Numbered from the stretch's first letter, positions 36,374 through 45,538 are shown. The stretch is DNA of 64,000 nt from NVTR01 sp965237505 (GCA_965237505.1 CBDEFR010000009.1:1240001-1304000), one strand, 5' to 3'. Translations and numbers: made by a program. Notes: a model not told the origin generated them from the sequence alone.

Positions 36374-38031
36374 CAGACCGTGTGAAAACTCTGGGTGGCG
36401 GGGGATTCCGTCCGGCTCATGGCGATGTTAGAGTCCGCCATTAGACACATTCCTGGCATTGACCGCTCTCAGGTTCTGCTTCTGCCGGAAGCAGTGGACG
36501 ATTACGTGGGCCGGGATAACCCGGTCCGTTTCATCGACGCTTTCGTGGATGGTTTGGACCTGGCGGTCGCTGGTTTCGAGCGCGCCACGCCGAAGGCGAC
36601 GGGTCGTCCCGGCTACGATCCGGCGGACCTGCTGAAGCTCTACATATACGGTTATCTCAATCGGGTACGTTCGAGCCGCCGGCTGGAGGCGAGAGCAAGC
36701 GTAATCTCGAAGTGATCTGGCTGTTGCGGCGTTTGTCGCCGGACTTCAAGACGATCGCCGATTTCCGGCGGATCAATCGGGCGGCGTTCCGCCAGGTGTT
36801 TCGGGAGTTCGTGAGGCTATGCCGCGAACTGGAGCTGTTCGGGCGCGAGCTGGTGGCAGTCGACGGTACTCGGATCAATGCAGTGAACAGCCGGGAGCGG
36901 AACTTTACCAAAGCGAAGCTGGAGAAGGCGTTGGCCGAGAGCGACGAGAGGTTGTCGCGTTATCTCGACCGGCTCGACGAGGCCGACGGGCAAGACGAGA
37001 GCGGCACCGGCGGCGGCGAAGTGGAGAACATCCGGGAAAAGATCGCTGCGATCCAAGGGCGGCGTGAGCGGTTTGAGGAACATCGCGACGCGCTGGCTGC
37101 GAGTGGCGAGGACCAGCTCTCTTTGACGGATCCGGACAGCCGGGCGATGCACGCCGCGACCCGGGTCGGTGTCGGCTACAACATCCAGATCGCGGTGGAC
37201 GCCAAGCACAAACTGATCGCCGAGCAGCAGGTCCATAGCAAGGTCCGCGATCTCAGTCTGTTGGCCGAGAGGCGGTGGCGGCCCGTCGGAACCTGGCGTC
37301 GATCGGATCGACGCGGTCGCCGACGCGGGCTACTTCAAGATCGAGGATATCGAGGCCTGCGAGAATGCCGACGTCATGCCGCATGTGCCCAAGCCCCAGC
37401 GCGGATCAACGGTGAGCCAGGGGCTCTTTCCCAAGGAACGCTTCCGCTATGACGGCGGCGAGGACATTTACATCTGCCCCGACGGCCAACGCCTGGCGCT
37501 ACACAGCAAGCGCAAGCGCCGCGATCTCATCTTCGCCAGTTACGCCAATCGCGCCGCGTGCAAGGAGTGCCAACTCAAGTCGAAGTGTACGAAAAGCGCC
37601 TTCCGTCGGGTCCTGCGCTATGTCGACGAAGCGATCCTGGAGCGCATGGCAGAACGATTGGCGGCCCGCCCGGAGCTGCTCGATGCGCGCCGTGAAAGCG
37701 TCGAGCATCCCTTCGGCTCAATCAAACAATGGATGGGCCAGGGTGCCTTCCTGACCCGGCGACTGGAGAACGTGCGCGGCGAGTTCAGCATCACGGCGCT
37801 GGCTTACAACATCCGCCGCGCGATCTCTCTGGTAGGTGTTCCCGCCTTGATCGCCGCCGCGAGGGCTGAGACGGGAGTCTGGCCCAAATCAAGCGCCCCA
37901 CATCGATCCACGGAGGCCCGGAGCCTCTTCCGCGGGGCTACCGGCGCCAAACCGCCGGACTACGTGGGATCGCGGCAAATCATGGTGACACAAACCTCCA
38001 TCCCCGCCACCCAGAGTTTTCACACGGTCTG
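36374..38031 (+). mobile_element. IS1182-type element inserted in the IS5-type transposase gene
   Basis: The two ends are near-perfect inverted repeats of about 32 bp, beginning CAGACCGTGTGAAAACTC and continuing through a GGTGGCGGGGA motif. Flanking 4-bp sequences are GATC (36370-36373) and GGTC (38032-38035). Using GATC, the IS5-type reading frame is restored exactly (GIQDRDGA), so GGTC is a target copy with one substitution. Four-base palindromic targets are typical of IS1182. Confidence 0.88.
36419..38031 (+). pseudogene. IS1182-family transposase, frameshifted twice or more
   Basis: The N-terminal part begins MAMLESAIRHIPGIDRSQ and has PVRFIDAFVDGLDL and GYDPADLLKLYIYGYLNR. A missing base near 36690 shifts frame before RNLEVIWLLRRLSPDFKTIADF. 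A second break near 37265-37300 precedes GVDRIDAVADAGYF. The C-terminal part has ACKECQLKSKCTKSAFRR and VEHPFGSIKQWMGQGAF. The last frame runs out through the right end without a stop, so the native 3' end is also uncertain. It is not functional. Confidence 0.88.
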
Positions 38032-38685
38032 GGTCTTGAATACCGGCGCTATGCACGACCAACCCAACCATAAACCCGAGCGTGTCGGTGACAATGTGGC
38101 GCTTGCGGCCCTTGGTTTTCTTGCCCGCGTCATAGCCCGAAATGCCACCGCTTTCCGTTGTTTTTATGGTCTGGCTATCAATGACACCAGCGGTGGGGCC
38201 GGGCTTCTTGCCATGAAACTCGCGCGCCGTCGCCACCAGAAAATGGCTGATCACTTCAAAGATGCCATCGTTGCGCCAGCCATAGAAATAGTAGCGCACG
38301 GTGGACACTGGCGGGAAATCATTGGGCAGCATACGCCACGCACACCCGGCGCTGGCGATGTACAAAATGGCATCCAGAACATCGCGCATCGCCGTGCTGC
38401 GCGGACGACCAGTTGTTTTAGGCGGCGGCAGGAATGGCGCGATCAAACCCCATTCCTGATCAGTTAAATCGCTTGCATAGCGTCCCGAATGCCGTTCATA
38501 TCGGGCGCGAGTGGTTTCCGTCCAGGCCATTGTGATCTCCCTCGAATCTTATCAATCCGATTGAATCACAACTCGCGGAAATCACTCAATTAGTTTTGGA
38601 TCAGACACTAAGATCAGGATCCTTGAACCTTTTCAACATTATCGTAGGCTGCACCAGTATTCCATGTTCCGCCCTCGGAGGACCC

Positions 38686-38930
38686 ATGAAACAGCGCCTG
38701 CATCTGGTCTTTGGCGGTGAGCTTGTCGACCCGGCAAGCAGCACCTTTAAAGATGCCAACGACATTCACATCGTCGGAATTTTTCCCAACTATGCTTCCG
38801 CCTTCAATGCCTGGAAGGCGAGGCACAGCGCACCGTCGACAACGCCCATATGAGGTACTTTATTGCGCATTTACACCGTCTTCGCGATGAAGCAACGCAG
38901 GCTTCTCCGACCGAAATAATTGGCGATTAA
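38686..38930 (+). pseudogene. DUF4170 protein, single-base frameshift
   Basis: From ATG 38686 the frame reads MKQRLHLVFGGELVDPAS and DIHIVGIFPNYASAFNAWKA, the DUF4170 family start. Adding one base near 38818-38821 continues it as AQRTVDNAHMRYFIAHLHRL to TAA 38928-38930, giving 81 residues. As it stands translation leaves the family frame and stops at 38851-38853. The gene is 13 bp upstream of the Kdo-transferase-like gene, so the shift may also affect translational coupling. Function of the family is unknown. Confidence 0.85.
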
Positions 38931-38942
38931 TACCGGTATTTG

Positions 38943-40169
38943 ATGGATATTCCGCTCGCCATTTACCAACGTTTGGGGCCGTTTCTGGCCCGCGGTTCCT
39001 TGCCAGACGCCGTCAGCGACCGGCCAATGCGCCCGCCCGGGCAATTGGCCTGGCTGCACGCACCGCGTCATTCGGATCGAGCGGTCGTTGGCGATCTGAT
39101 CTCGCGCCTGTCTGATCTTCGACCCGACCTGTGGGTTCTGGTCACGACCAAAGACAAAACCGCGCCGCCGACACTTGCAGATCAATGCATCCACCAAACT
39201 TTGCCGCCAGATACACAGGCAGCGGCGCATGGATTTTTGGCTTACTGGCGTCCGGACGTTGGCGTCTGGTTGTCAGGCAGCCTGTGCCCGGCGTTTATTT
39301 CAAGGGCAGCGCTGGGTAATATCCCGCTTTGCCTGCTGGATACCGGCTCGGCGCTCGAAGCGTCCCGGCGCTGGCGGTTGCTGCCAGGGCTGACCCGCTC
39401 CACATTGCGCCATTTTGACACCATCATAACCGGCGACAACGCGACCACCGCAGCACTTGTCGGCGCGGGGGCACGTCAAAAAAATATCCAGACAATGGGC
39501 GTGCTCGAAACCGACGTGGCCGCACTGCCCTGCAGCGAGGCCGAGCGTGATGCGCTGGCGGAGCTTCTGGACACAAGGCCGGTTTGGCTGGCCGCCGGAA
39601 TTGATTTGACAGAGCTGGAAGCAGTGCTGGTGGCCCACAAGCACGCGATGCGCCGGTCACACCGGCTGTTGCTGATCATTGTTCCAGCCGAGCTGAAAGA
39701 TGCAGCTGCGTTTGCCGACACGCTCGAAACCTGGAACATGCCATATGCGCAACGCTCAACCTGTGGCGAACCCGAGGCCGAAGCTCAGGCCTATCTGGCC
39801 GATACCGACGGCGAAATGGGGTTGTGGTACCGTCTGTCGCCAATGTCTTTTGTCGGCCAAACGCTGGTGTATTCGGCGGGCGTGGGACCCAACCCGTTTG
39901 ACGCGGCAGCACTTGGATCAGTCGTGTTGCACGGGTCGGCGCTGGAGCCCTATCAGGACACCTACAATCGATTGGCCCGCGCAGGTGCATCGCGTCTGGT
40001 CACGCATTCCGGCGAACTGGCCCAGGCTGTCGAGGCGCTTCTAGCACCCGACAAAGCTGCCGAAATGGCGCATGTTGCCTGGCAAATTTGTTCTGCCGGG
40101 GCAGAGGTCATGGATCAGGTAATCAAAATCATGACTGACGCTTTAGACACTAAAAGCGAGTTTGACTGA
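38943..40169 (+). CDS. Kdo-transferase-like glycosyltransferase (KdtA/WaaA paralogue)
   Basis: The 408-residue protein resembles the N-terminal Kdo-transferase domain joined to a GT-B C-terminal half. Its context just before lpxK fits lipid A/core assembly at the inner membrane. The usual catalytic-Glu motif of KdtA (HAxSxGE) is replaced by WLHAPRHSDRAVVG, so Glu is not seen where expected. The C-terminal half keeps SFVGQTLVYSAGVGPNPFDAAALG, which resembles the family's GGHNPLEPA region. It may be a diverged paralogue with altered activity. The stop overlaps the lpxK start. Confidence 0.72.
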   Translation: MDIPLAIYQRLGPFLARGSLPDAVSDRPMRPPGQLAWLHAPRHSDRAVVGDLISRLSDLRPDLWVLVTTKDKTAPPTLADQCIHQTLPPDTQAAAHGFLAYWRPDVGVWLSGSLCPAFISRAALGNIPLCLLDTGSALEASRRWRLLPGLTRSTLRHFDTIITGDNATTAALVGAGARQKNIQTMGVLETDVAALPCSEAERDALAELLDTRPVWLAAGIDLTELEAVLVAHKHAMRRSHRLLLIIVPAELKDAAAFADTLETWNMPYAQRSTCGEPEAEAQAYLADTDGEMGLWYRLSPMSFVGQTLVYSAGVGPNPFDAAALGSVVLHGSALEPYQDTYNRLARAGASRLVTHSGELAQAVEALLAPDKAAEMAHVAWQICSAGAEVMDQVIKIMTDALDTKSEFD

Positions 40170-41182
40170 TGCGGCCGCCGGGATTTTGGAGCCGCCCGCC
40201 TGCACACCCTGGCGTGCTGGCGCGACTGCTGGCCCCGGCGGCGGCTGTTTATGCGGCGGCGACGGCGCAAAGGGTGTCACGCAAGCCACGACACCGTGCA
40301 TCTGTCCCGGTCATTTGCATTGGCAATCTGAACATCGGCGGCACCGGAAAGACCCCGACAACGATTGCGCTTGCTGAAAAGCTGACTGCCAATGGCTGTG
40401 CACCGCACGTGGTATCGCGCGGCTACGGCGCCAAGTTGACCGGACCGCTCAGGGTCGAGGAACGCAAACACAGTGCTGCAGATGTCGGCGACGAACCGCT
40501 GCTTTTGGCGGCCTTCGCGCCGACCTGGATCGCACGCGACCGCGCCGCCGGTGTCCGCGCGGCCGAGGCCGCCGGTGCTGGCGTTGTGCTGATGGATGAC
40601 GGGTTTCAAAACTCCTCGGTCGTCAAAAACCTTTCGATCGTCGTAGTCGACGCAGAATTCGGCTTTGGAAATGGCCGGGTGATCCCGGCTGGCCCATTGC
40701 GCGAACCGGTGAAGCCGGGGCTGTTGCGCGCCGATCTTGTGTTAACCATCGGCACGCCGGATGTGCAGGCCAGCTTTGCCAAAAAATGGGGCACCGTCAT
40801 CCCCTGTACCCATGTCCGGGGCACGTTGATGCCATTGCCGACAGGCATGGACTGGCGGGGGCTAAAAGTGCTGGCCTTTGCCGGCATTGGTCATCCGGAC
40901 AAGTTTTTTGCGACGTTACGCAGTCTTGGGGTCAACCTGTTGCGAAGCGAGGCGCTGGATGATCACCAACCGCTGAGTGACGCGCTGATGACACGGCTGG
41001 AACTGGAAGCCAAAGCCCTGAACGCCCAGCTTGTCACCACCGAAAAAGACGCGGTGCGCCTGCCCGCCCGGTTCCGGCCAAAAGTGCTGACATTGCCGGT
41101 GCGCCTGATATTGGATAGCTGGTCCGAACTGGACCGCGCTTTAGCGGGACTGGGCCTTGATGTCTCGGCAGACGGGTCCTGA
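40169..41182 (+). CDS. lpxK: Tetraacyldisaccharide 4'-kinase
   Basis: The 337-residue protein has the LpxK P-loop NLNIGGTGKTPTTIALAE (about residues 51-68), followed by VSRGYGAKLTGP, the membrane-facing VLMDDGFQNSSVVKNLSIVVVD and PAGPLREP. It phosphorylates the 4' position of the lipid A disaccharide. It overlaps the upstream Kdo-transferase-like gene (TGATG) and ends 11 bp from the convergent DsbA-family gene. Confidence 0.94.
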   Translation: MRPPGFWSRPPAHPGVLARLLAPAAAVYAAATAQRVSRKPRHRASVPVICIGNLNIGGTGKTPTTIALAEKLTANGCAPHVVSRGYGAKLTGPLRVEERKHSAADVGDEPLLLAAFAPTWIARDRAAGVRAAEAAGAGVVLMDDGFQNSSVVKNLSIVVVDAEFGFGNGRVIPAGPLREPVKPGLLRADLVLTIGTPDVQASFAKKWGTVIPCTHVRGTLMPLPTGMDWRGLKVLAFAGIGHPDKFFATLRSLGVNLLRSEALDDHQPLSDALMTRLELEAKALNAQLVTTEKDAVRLPARFRPKVLTLPVRLILDSWSELDRALAGLGLDVSADGS

Positions 41183-41193
41183 CCAAGCGCCGA

Positions 41194-41859
41194 TCATTCA
41201 GCCAGTTTCTTGTCCAGCACCGCCGCGAAATCATCATAGTTCATATTACTGAATTTCTCGCCGTTGATCACGAACGTCGGCGTGCTCTGAACATTGTCAG
41301 CCTGCGCATTTTGCTGGTAGAGAGCAACCATCGCCTGCGCCTTATCGCCATCGGCAAAGCACGCATCCAATTGTTCGTCCGTAAGACCGGCGGTCTTGCC
41401 GATTTTTCGCAGGTTGGCGGCGAGCGTTGCCGGATCACCGCCTGCCGTCCATTCAGACTGCTGACGGTAGATCAGGTCGGCAATTCCAAAATAGCGATCG
41501 GCGCCACCGCACCGCGCCACGATGCCGGCCCACAGGCCAAAACGGTCGAAATAAACTTCGCGGTAGACAAAATTTATTTTGCCGGTTTCAATATATTCGG
41601 CCTTGAGCTGGCCGAAAACCTGTTGATGAAAGCTCTGGCAATGAGGGCAGGTAAACGACGCGTATTCAATGACCGCAACGTCTGCGTCCGGGTTGCCGAG
41701 CGTCATTTCCTGGACAATCGACGTGTCGATATCTTCCGCGCTCTGCTCGGTTGCGGTGGCCAGGCCTGGGCCCTGGCTTACGGGTCGGTTGACATACCAG
41801 TATCCGCCAATGCCGATGATGGCGATCAGGACGAGAAGATAAAGAGTTCGGCGGCTCAT
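41194..41859 (-). CDS. DsbA-family thioredoxin-fold protein
   Basis: The 221-residue protein has an N-terminal membrane anchor (LYLLVLIAIIGIGGYWYV) and a DsbA-type domain with active site FTCPHCQSFH, an inserted helical region and the cis-Pro loop VQSTPTFVINGEKF. It would be a periplasmic disulfide oxidoreductase, similar to BdbD/DsbA-like thiol oxidases of alphaproteobacteria. It lies 12 bp downstream of the dciA-like gene on the same strand. Confidence 0.9.
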   Translation of the reverse strand: MSRRTLYLLVLIAIIGIGGYWYVNRPVSQGPGLATATEQSAEDIDTSIVQEMTLGNPDADVAVIEYASFTCPHCQSFHQQVFGQLKAEYIETGKINFVYREVYFDRFGLWAGIVARCGGADRYFGIADLIYRQQSEWTAGGDPATLAANLRKIGKTAGLTDEQLDACFADGDKAQAMVALYQQNAQADNVQSTPTFVINGEKFSNMNYDDFAAVLDKKLAE

Positions 41860-41871
41860 GCGGTAACCTCA

Positions 41872-42402
41872 TTACATTTTTGGACGGGATAGGACGTTTT
41901 GACCAAGCGTTTCAAGCGCGGATCGAAGATTGCGGTCGCCGATGTTTCGGGCGGTGTCGCGGGCGAGGCCGGCGACTTTGGGGTCAGTTTTGGCAGGCTT
42001 GGGCGCAGGGGCTGCGGTAAAGGCGATTTGACCCTCGGCAAAACCAGATGGCGCAGTTTGGGTTATCCGGATCCGCGATATTGCGGCGTAGCCGTAACAG
42101 GCGTTCACCTTGTCGCGCAGCCGGGGCAAATCTGCCTGCAGCATCGGCGCCTGCGCACCGGTGGTCAGCACCGTCAGGGTCGCACCAAAACCGCCGTGCG
42201 CATAGCTGACCTTGACCGGCAGAGCGCTGCTGGCGACATCCTCGCCGACAATATCCGCCCAATGGGTCAACAGCCGCGACACCGCAAAACCGCGCGATTC
42301 ACCGACCCGGCGAACCTGGCTCTGCAACAGGCCGGAGGCGCGTTCAAATCCGCGCATCCGGCGCAGGGCTTGGCGGTTTGGGTTTTGCATTATTGCTGTC
42401 AC
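41872..42402 (-). CDS. dciA: DciA-family (DUF721) protein
   Basis: The 176-residue protein has the DUF721 core: RGFAVSRLLTHWADIVGEDVA, followed by LTVLTTGAQAPMLQADLPRLRDKVNACYG. DciA loads the replicative helicase DnaB in bacteria that lack DnaC. The N-terminal RRMRGFERASGLL region is usual in alphaproteobacteria. It is divergent from mutY and upstream of the DsbA-family gene, a common order in Rhodobacterales. Confidence 0.85.
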   Translation of the reverse strand: MTAIMQNPNRQALRRMRGFERASGLLQSQVRRVGESRGFAVSRLLTHWADIVGEDVASSALPVKVSYAHGGFGATLTVLTTGAQAPMLQADLPRLRDKVNACYGYAAISRIRITQTAPSGFAEGQIAFTAAPAPKPAKTDPKVAGLARDTARNIGDRNLRSALETLGQNVLSRPKM

Positions 42403-42474
42403 GCTCCAAATTTGCGCCTATTCTAGTCATCGCTGGCAGCCATGCCAGCCAAAACCGCCCCGGAAGGCTAAAGA

Positions 42475-43533
42475 ATGCGTGACAATGAACTGAGCCAAGC
42501 CCTGTTGCACTGGTATGACCGAAACGCGCGCGCGATGCCGTGGCGGGTTGGGCCTGCTGATCGCGCCGCCGGCGCGCGCCCGGACCCCTATCATGTGTGG
42601 CTGTCGGAAATCATGCTGCAACAGACAACTGTGGCGGCGGTGCTGGATTATTTTCGCCGCTTTACCAAGCGATGGCCAACGGTGCAGGCGCTGGCGGCCG
42701 CCGATGATGCCGATGTCATGGGCGAGTGGGCCGGGCTGGGATATTACGCGCGGGCGCGCAACCTGCTGAAATGTGCCCGCATTGTTACATTTGATCAGAG
42801 CGGCAAATTCCCGGACCAATACGCCGGGCTGCTGAAACTTCCGGGGATCGGCCCGTATACCGCTGCGGCGATCTCGGCCATTGCCTTTGAGCGCGTAGAA
42901 ACCGTCGTCGACGGCAATGTCGAGCGGGTTTTGGCGCGGCTGTTTGGCGTCCAGACGCCGCTGCCAAAGGCAAAATCACAACTGACCAAGCATGCGGCGC
43001 GCCTGACTCCGAGATCACGACCAGGCGACTATGCGCAGGCGGTCATGGATCTGGGCGCGACGATCTGCACGCCAAAATCCCCGAAATGCGGGGATTGCCC
43101 GTGGTTTGCACGCTGCAAGGCGCGCGTGGCGGGCGCGCAGGCAGAGCTGCCGCGCAGGCTGCCAAAACCGCCAAGGCTAACACGTTTTGGCATCGCCTAT
43201 CTGGCCCGCCGTCAAGACGGCGCCTAGTTGCTGGAACGCCGTCCGGCAAGTGGGCTGTTGGGCGGAATGCTGGGTTGGCCGGGGTCGGATTGGGGCAAAA
43301 AATCCAACGAAATGCCGCCTTTGCCAGCCAACTGGCGCGATCCCGGCGTTGAGGTGCAACACACGTTCACGCATTTCCACCTTCGCCTGTCGTTGCGCGT
43401 CGCCACTGTCCCACTTGGCGCACAGCCCGAGGCCGGCTGCTTTCTGACCGCTGATCAGTTTCGCCGCACCGATCTGCCAACGGTGATGCGCAAAGCCTAT
43501 GATATTGCCGCAAAATTGGATCCGGTGAATTGA
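42475..43533 (+). pseudogene. mutY: A/G-specific adenine glycosylase MutY, interrupted by an amber codon
   Basis: The first 250 codons hold the whole glycosylase domain: YHVWLSEIMLQQTTV, the helix-hairpin-helix KLPGIGPYTAAAISAI, VVDGNVERVLARLFG, and the 4Fe-4S ligands CTPKSPKCGDCPWFARC. TAG at 43225-43227 then interrupts the same frame, which continues LLERRPASGLLGGMLGWPGS and HTFTHFHLRL, the NUDIX-like domain that reads 8-oxoguanine. Relatives often have Trp at this point (TGG to TAG). The amber product may keep some activity, or reinitiation at TTG 43228 could make the second half separately. Confidence 0.88.
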
Positions 43534-43583
43534 GCACCTGCGGGCAACGCGCTAGAGTGTAACCGGAAGCCCGGAGGTAGCTG

Positions 43584-44716
43584 ATGATTGCCGCCAAGAA
43601 TGTCGCAAAACTGCAGAATGCGCTGCCGTTCTGGCTGTCTCTCGCCTTGGTTCCGGTCATACTTTTCGCAGCAAATACCGGCGGTTGGGCGTTAATTTTG
43701 CCGGTGGCGGCGACGTTCGGGGTGTTTAGCGTGCTGGACGCGCTGACCGGGCTGAACCTTGATAACGCTGACCCCGCGACCGCAGACGATCAACTGTTCT
43801 GGTACCGCCTGGTCACGCTGATCTGGTTTCCGATCCAGTTTGCCCTGATATTCGGGCTGATCTGGTTTGTGAGCGTGACCAACCATCTGTCGGCATTGGG
43901 AAAAATCATACTTTTCTTTGGCGTCGGGCAGATTTCGGGTGCCGTGGGGATCGTCTATGCGCATGAGCTGATGCACCAGAAAAACAAGGTTGAACGCTGG
44001 CTTGGCGATCTGTTGCTGGGGAGCGTGCTGTATTCGCATTTCCGAAGCGAACATCTGCTGGTGCACCACCGCTATGTCGCCACCCCGCGCGACGCGGTGA
44101 CGGCGCGCTACGGTGAGAGCTTTCATCGGTTCTTTCCACGGGTTTTGCAGCAGTCCTGGCGCTCGGCGTTTCGGGCTGAACGGCAGATGCTGGCACGTAA
44201 AGATCTGCCCTGGTGGAATCGCAGCAACCCGTTTTGGCGCTATTGGACGCTGAAGGCGGCATTTCTGTTTTTGGCAATGATCATAGGCGGTTGGGCCGGG
44301 TGGTTTTGTTTTTGTTTCAGGCCTCGGTTGCGGTTTGGCATCTGGAACTGATCAACTACATCGAGCATTACGGGCTGACACGGAAGTATTTGGGCGGTGG
44401 AAAATACGAACACATGCAGCCCCGCCACTCCTGGAACGCGGCCCATAAAGCGTGCAACTGGTTGCTGATAAATCTGCAAAGACACTCTGATCATCACTAC
44501 AAACCGAGCCGCCGGTTTCCGCTGTTGCAAAACTATTCCGGGGCTGAAGCGCCGCAGCTGCCCTATGGCTATCCGGTGATGTTCGTGATGGCTTTGATCA
44601 CGCCCATTTGGCGGCGGATCATGAACCCGAAAGTGCGCAAATGGCGAGAAATGTATTACCCGGAAATCACCGATTGGTCGGCGTATCAGACCGAGGTGAA
44701 TCCGATGCCGAGGTAG
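43584..44716 (+). pseudogene. AlkB-type alkane/fatty-acid hydroxylase, frameshifted
   Basis: Both halves match membrane diiron hydroxylases. The first (to about 44300) has several membrane helices and the histidine boxes HELMHQKN and SEHLLVHHRY. The second, in another frame, has NYIEHYGL and LQRHSDHHY. Between them, in the GGTGGTTTTGTTTTT tract near 44297-44312, a one-base indel breaks the frame. All eight or so metal-binding His are present overall, so the gene was recently functional or the indel is an artefact. Substrate would be medium-chain alkanes or similar. Confidence 0.87.
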
Positions 44717-44722
44717 GAGAAC

Positions 44723-44772
44723 TTTAAAGTCTTTAATGGTTCCGGAGGCTGGGTTTTAAAGTCTTTAATGGT
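44723..44772. repeat. Two 18-bp direct repeats
   Basis: TTTAAAGTCTTTAATGGT occurs at 44723-44740 and again at 44755-44772, just after the alkB-type gene. Each copy holds an imperfect palindrome (TTAAAGTCTTTAA). A role is not known. The surrounding gap 44717-45025 has no recognisable gene. Confidence 0.7.
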
Positions 44773-45025
44773 CGATGCAGAAGAAATTCTACCCATTATT
44801 TGGGCAAATTGGGCCGTGCGGGCGGGTAGGCGAATATTTACCTTACGCGGTATTGCCGGACCCGCGAATCTGAGAGTTGGCGTTGGTGACGTAATCGGGA
44901 AATATTCGGGCAGACTGCAAATTTCTATTCAGTGATTTTTCGAAATGCATCAGCCAATAATGCCCCGCCGATTTGCAAAGGCGAGGCAATCCTGGCCGCC
45001 TGCACGTAGTTGAATTCTGCGGCGG
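44773..45025. other. Intergenic stretch, nothing recognised
   Basis: No gene or RNA is recognised. A minus-strand frame overlapping the next gene runs through it but has no family similarity and was treated as a shadow. Confidence 0.4.
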
Positions 45026-45358
45026 CTATCCAGTAACAGGTGTATAGACCGCAGCGGCGGCTTGTGCAGCGGCCATTGCCTTCTGGGCTTCGGCAGAGGT
45101 CATCAATTTGGTGGTGGCGCCGCTGGAAAACGCGCCGGACGCGCCGATCGCCATGGAGCAGGCCGCCATTGCGGTGTCGTCGGGGGCCTCGATGATCGCG
45201 AGCACGTCCTCTTTGCCGAGGCAAAAGAACAGGCTGTGCAGCGAACCGCCGACCGCCTCGATCACGGTGCGCGCGGCGGCTTCTCGGTCCTGCGGCTTGG
45301 CGACCATCGCCTTTAGTGCCGCTGGTGTGTAGCTCGCCTGGAACAGGTAAAATGGCAT
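45026..45358 (-). CDS. GYD-domain protein
   Basis: The 110-residue protein has the GYD domain pattern: FYLFQASYTPAALKAMVAKP, then VEAVGG-like IEAVGGSLHSLFFCLG and DVLAIIEAPDDTAMAA. These small alpha/beta-barrel-like proteins are of unknown role; many are stress-linked. It stands alone downstream of ccrM, separated by that gene's terminator. Confidence 0.85.
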   Translation of the reverse strand: MPFYLFQASYTPAALKAMVAKPQDREAAARTVIEAVGGSLHSLFFCLGKEDVLAIIEAPDDTAMAACSMAIGASGAFSSGATTKLMTSAEAQKAMAAAQAAAAVYTPVTG

Positions 45359-45506
45359 TTGGTTTCTCCCTTCTGTGTGTGCAGTTGGCAGGTGGCAGCT
45401 GCACTTTCGTCAATTCTCGATTTTTGACATACCTCGGAGGCAAAAGCAAAACTGCCGCCAGAAATTCGACGTGCAGCCCGAACCGGCAGACCCGAATCTT
45501 GAGTCC

Positions 45507-45538
45507 AAAAAAAGCCCCGCCTCAACATGAGGCGGGGC
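45507..45538 (-). terminator. Rho-independent terminator of ccrM
   Basis: On the minus strand a 10-bp stem (GCCCCGCCTC pairing with GAGGCGGGGC, five-base loop) is followed by seven T, about 54 bp after the ccrM stop. Confidence 0.9.

Larger units (their letters stand above)
32174..38530 (-). pseudogene. IS5-family transposase split into three exact pieces
   Basis: The three minus-strand pieces are 38530-38036 (MAWTETTRARYERHSGRY to HSAGIQD), 36373-36285 (RDGAPEVLKSIRYSHPNL to GYAGP) and 32426-32174 (KLRDALEGIGDWTI to the final helix). Joined with single target copies they total 837 bases, a continuous 278-residue DDE transposase with VIDSQTIKTTESGG, HIFADSGYAGP and PRRWVVERTFAWLNRC. No other lesion is seen. 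It was therefore intact when the other elements entered it. Confidence 0.9.
32157..38608. mobile_element. IS5-type element (IS427-like), containing IS21-type and IS1182-type insertions
   Basis: Inverted ends share GTGTCTGAT, then CAAAACT. A 3-bp TAA duplication lies at 32154-32156 and 38609-38611. Removing the IS21-type element (with TTTGGT) and the IS1182-type element (with its 4-bp target copy) leaves about 930 bp, a normal size for the group. The left target copy coincides with the stop codon of the CysQ-like gene. Confidence 0.88.

Noticed and set aside
37376..38467. One long 363-residue plus-strand protein spanning the IS1182-type end and the IS5-type element
   Set aside because: The first part is the transposase C-terminus; beyond 38031 it reads the antisense strand of the IS5-type transposase, so the extension is fortuitous.
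44925..45449. A 174-residue minus-strand frame over the GYD gene
   Set aside because: It is a shadow: the GYD domain is in the other frame with a proper start at 45358, and this frame is Arg-rich low-complexity sequence.
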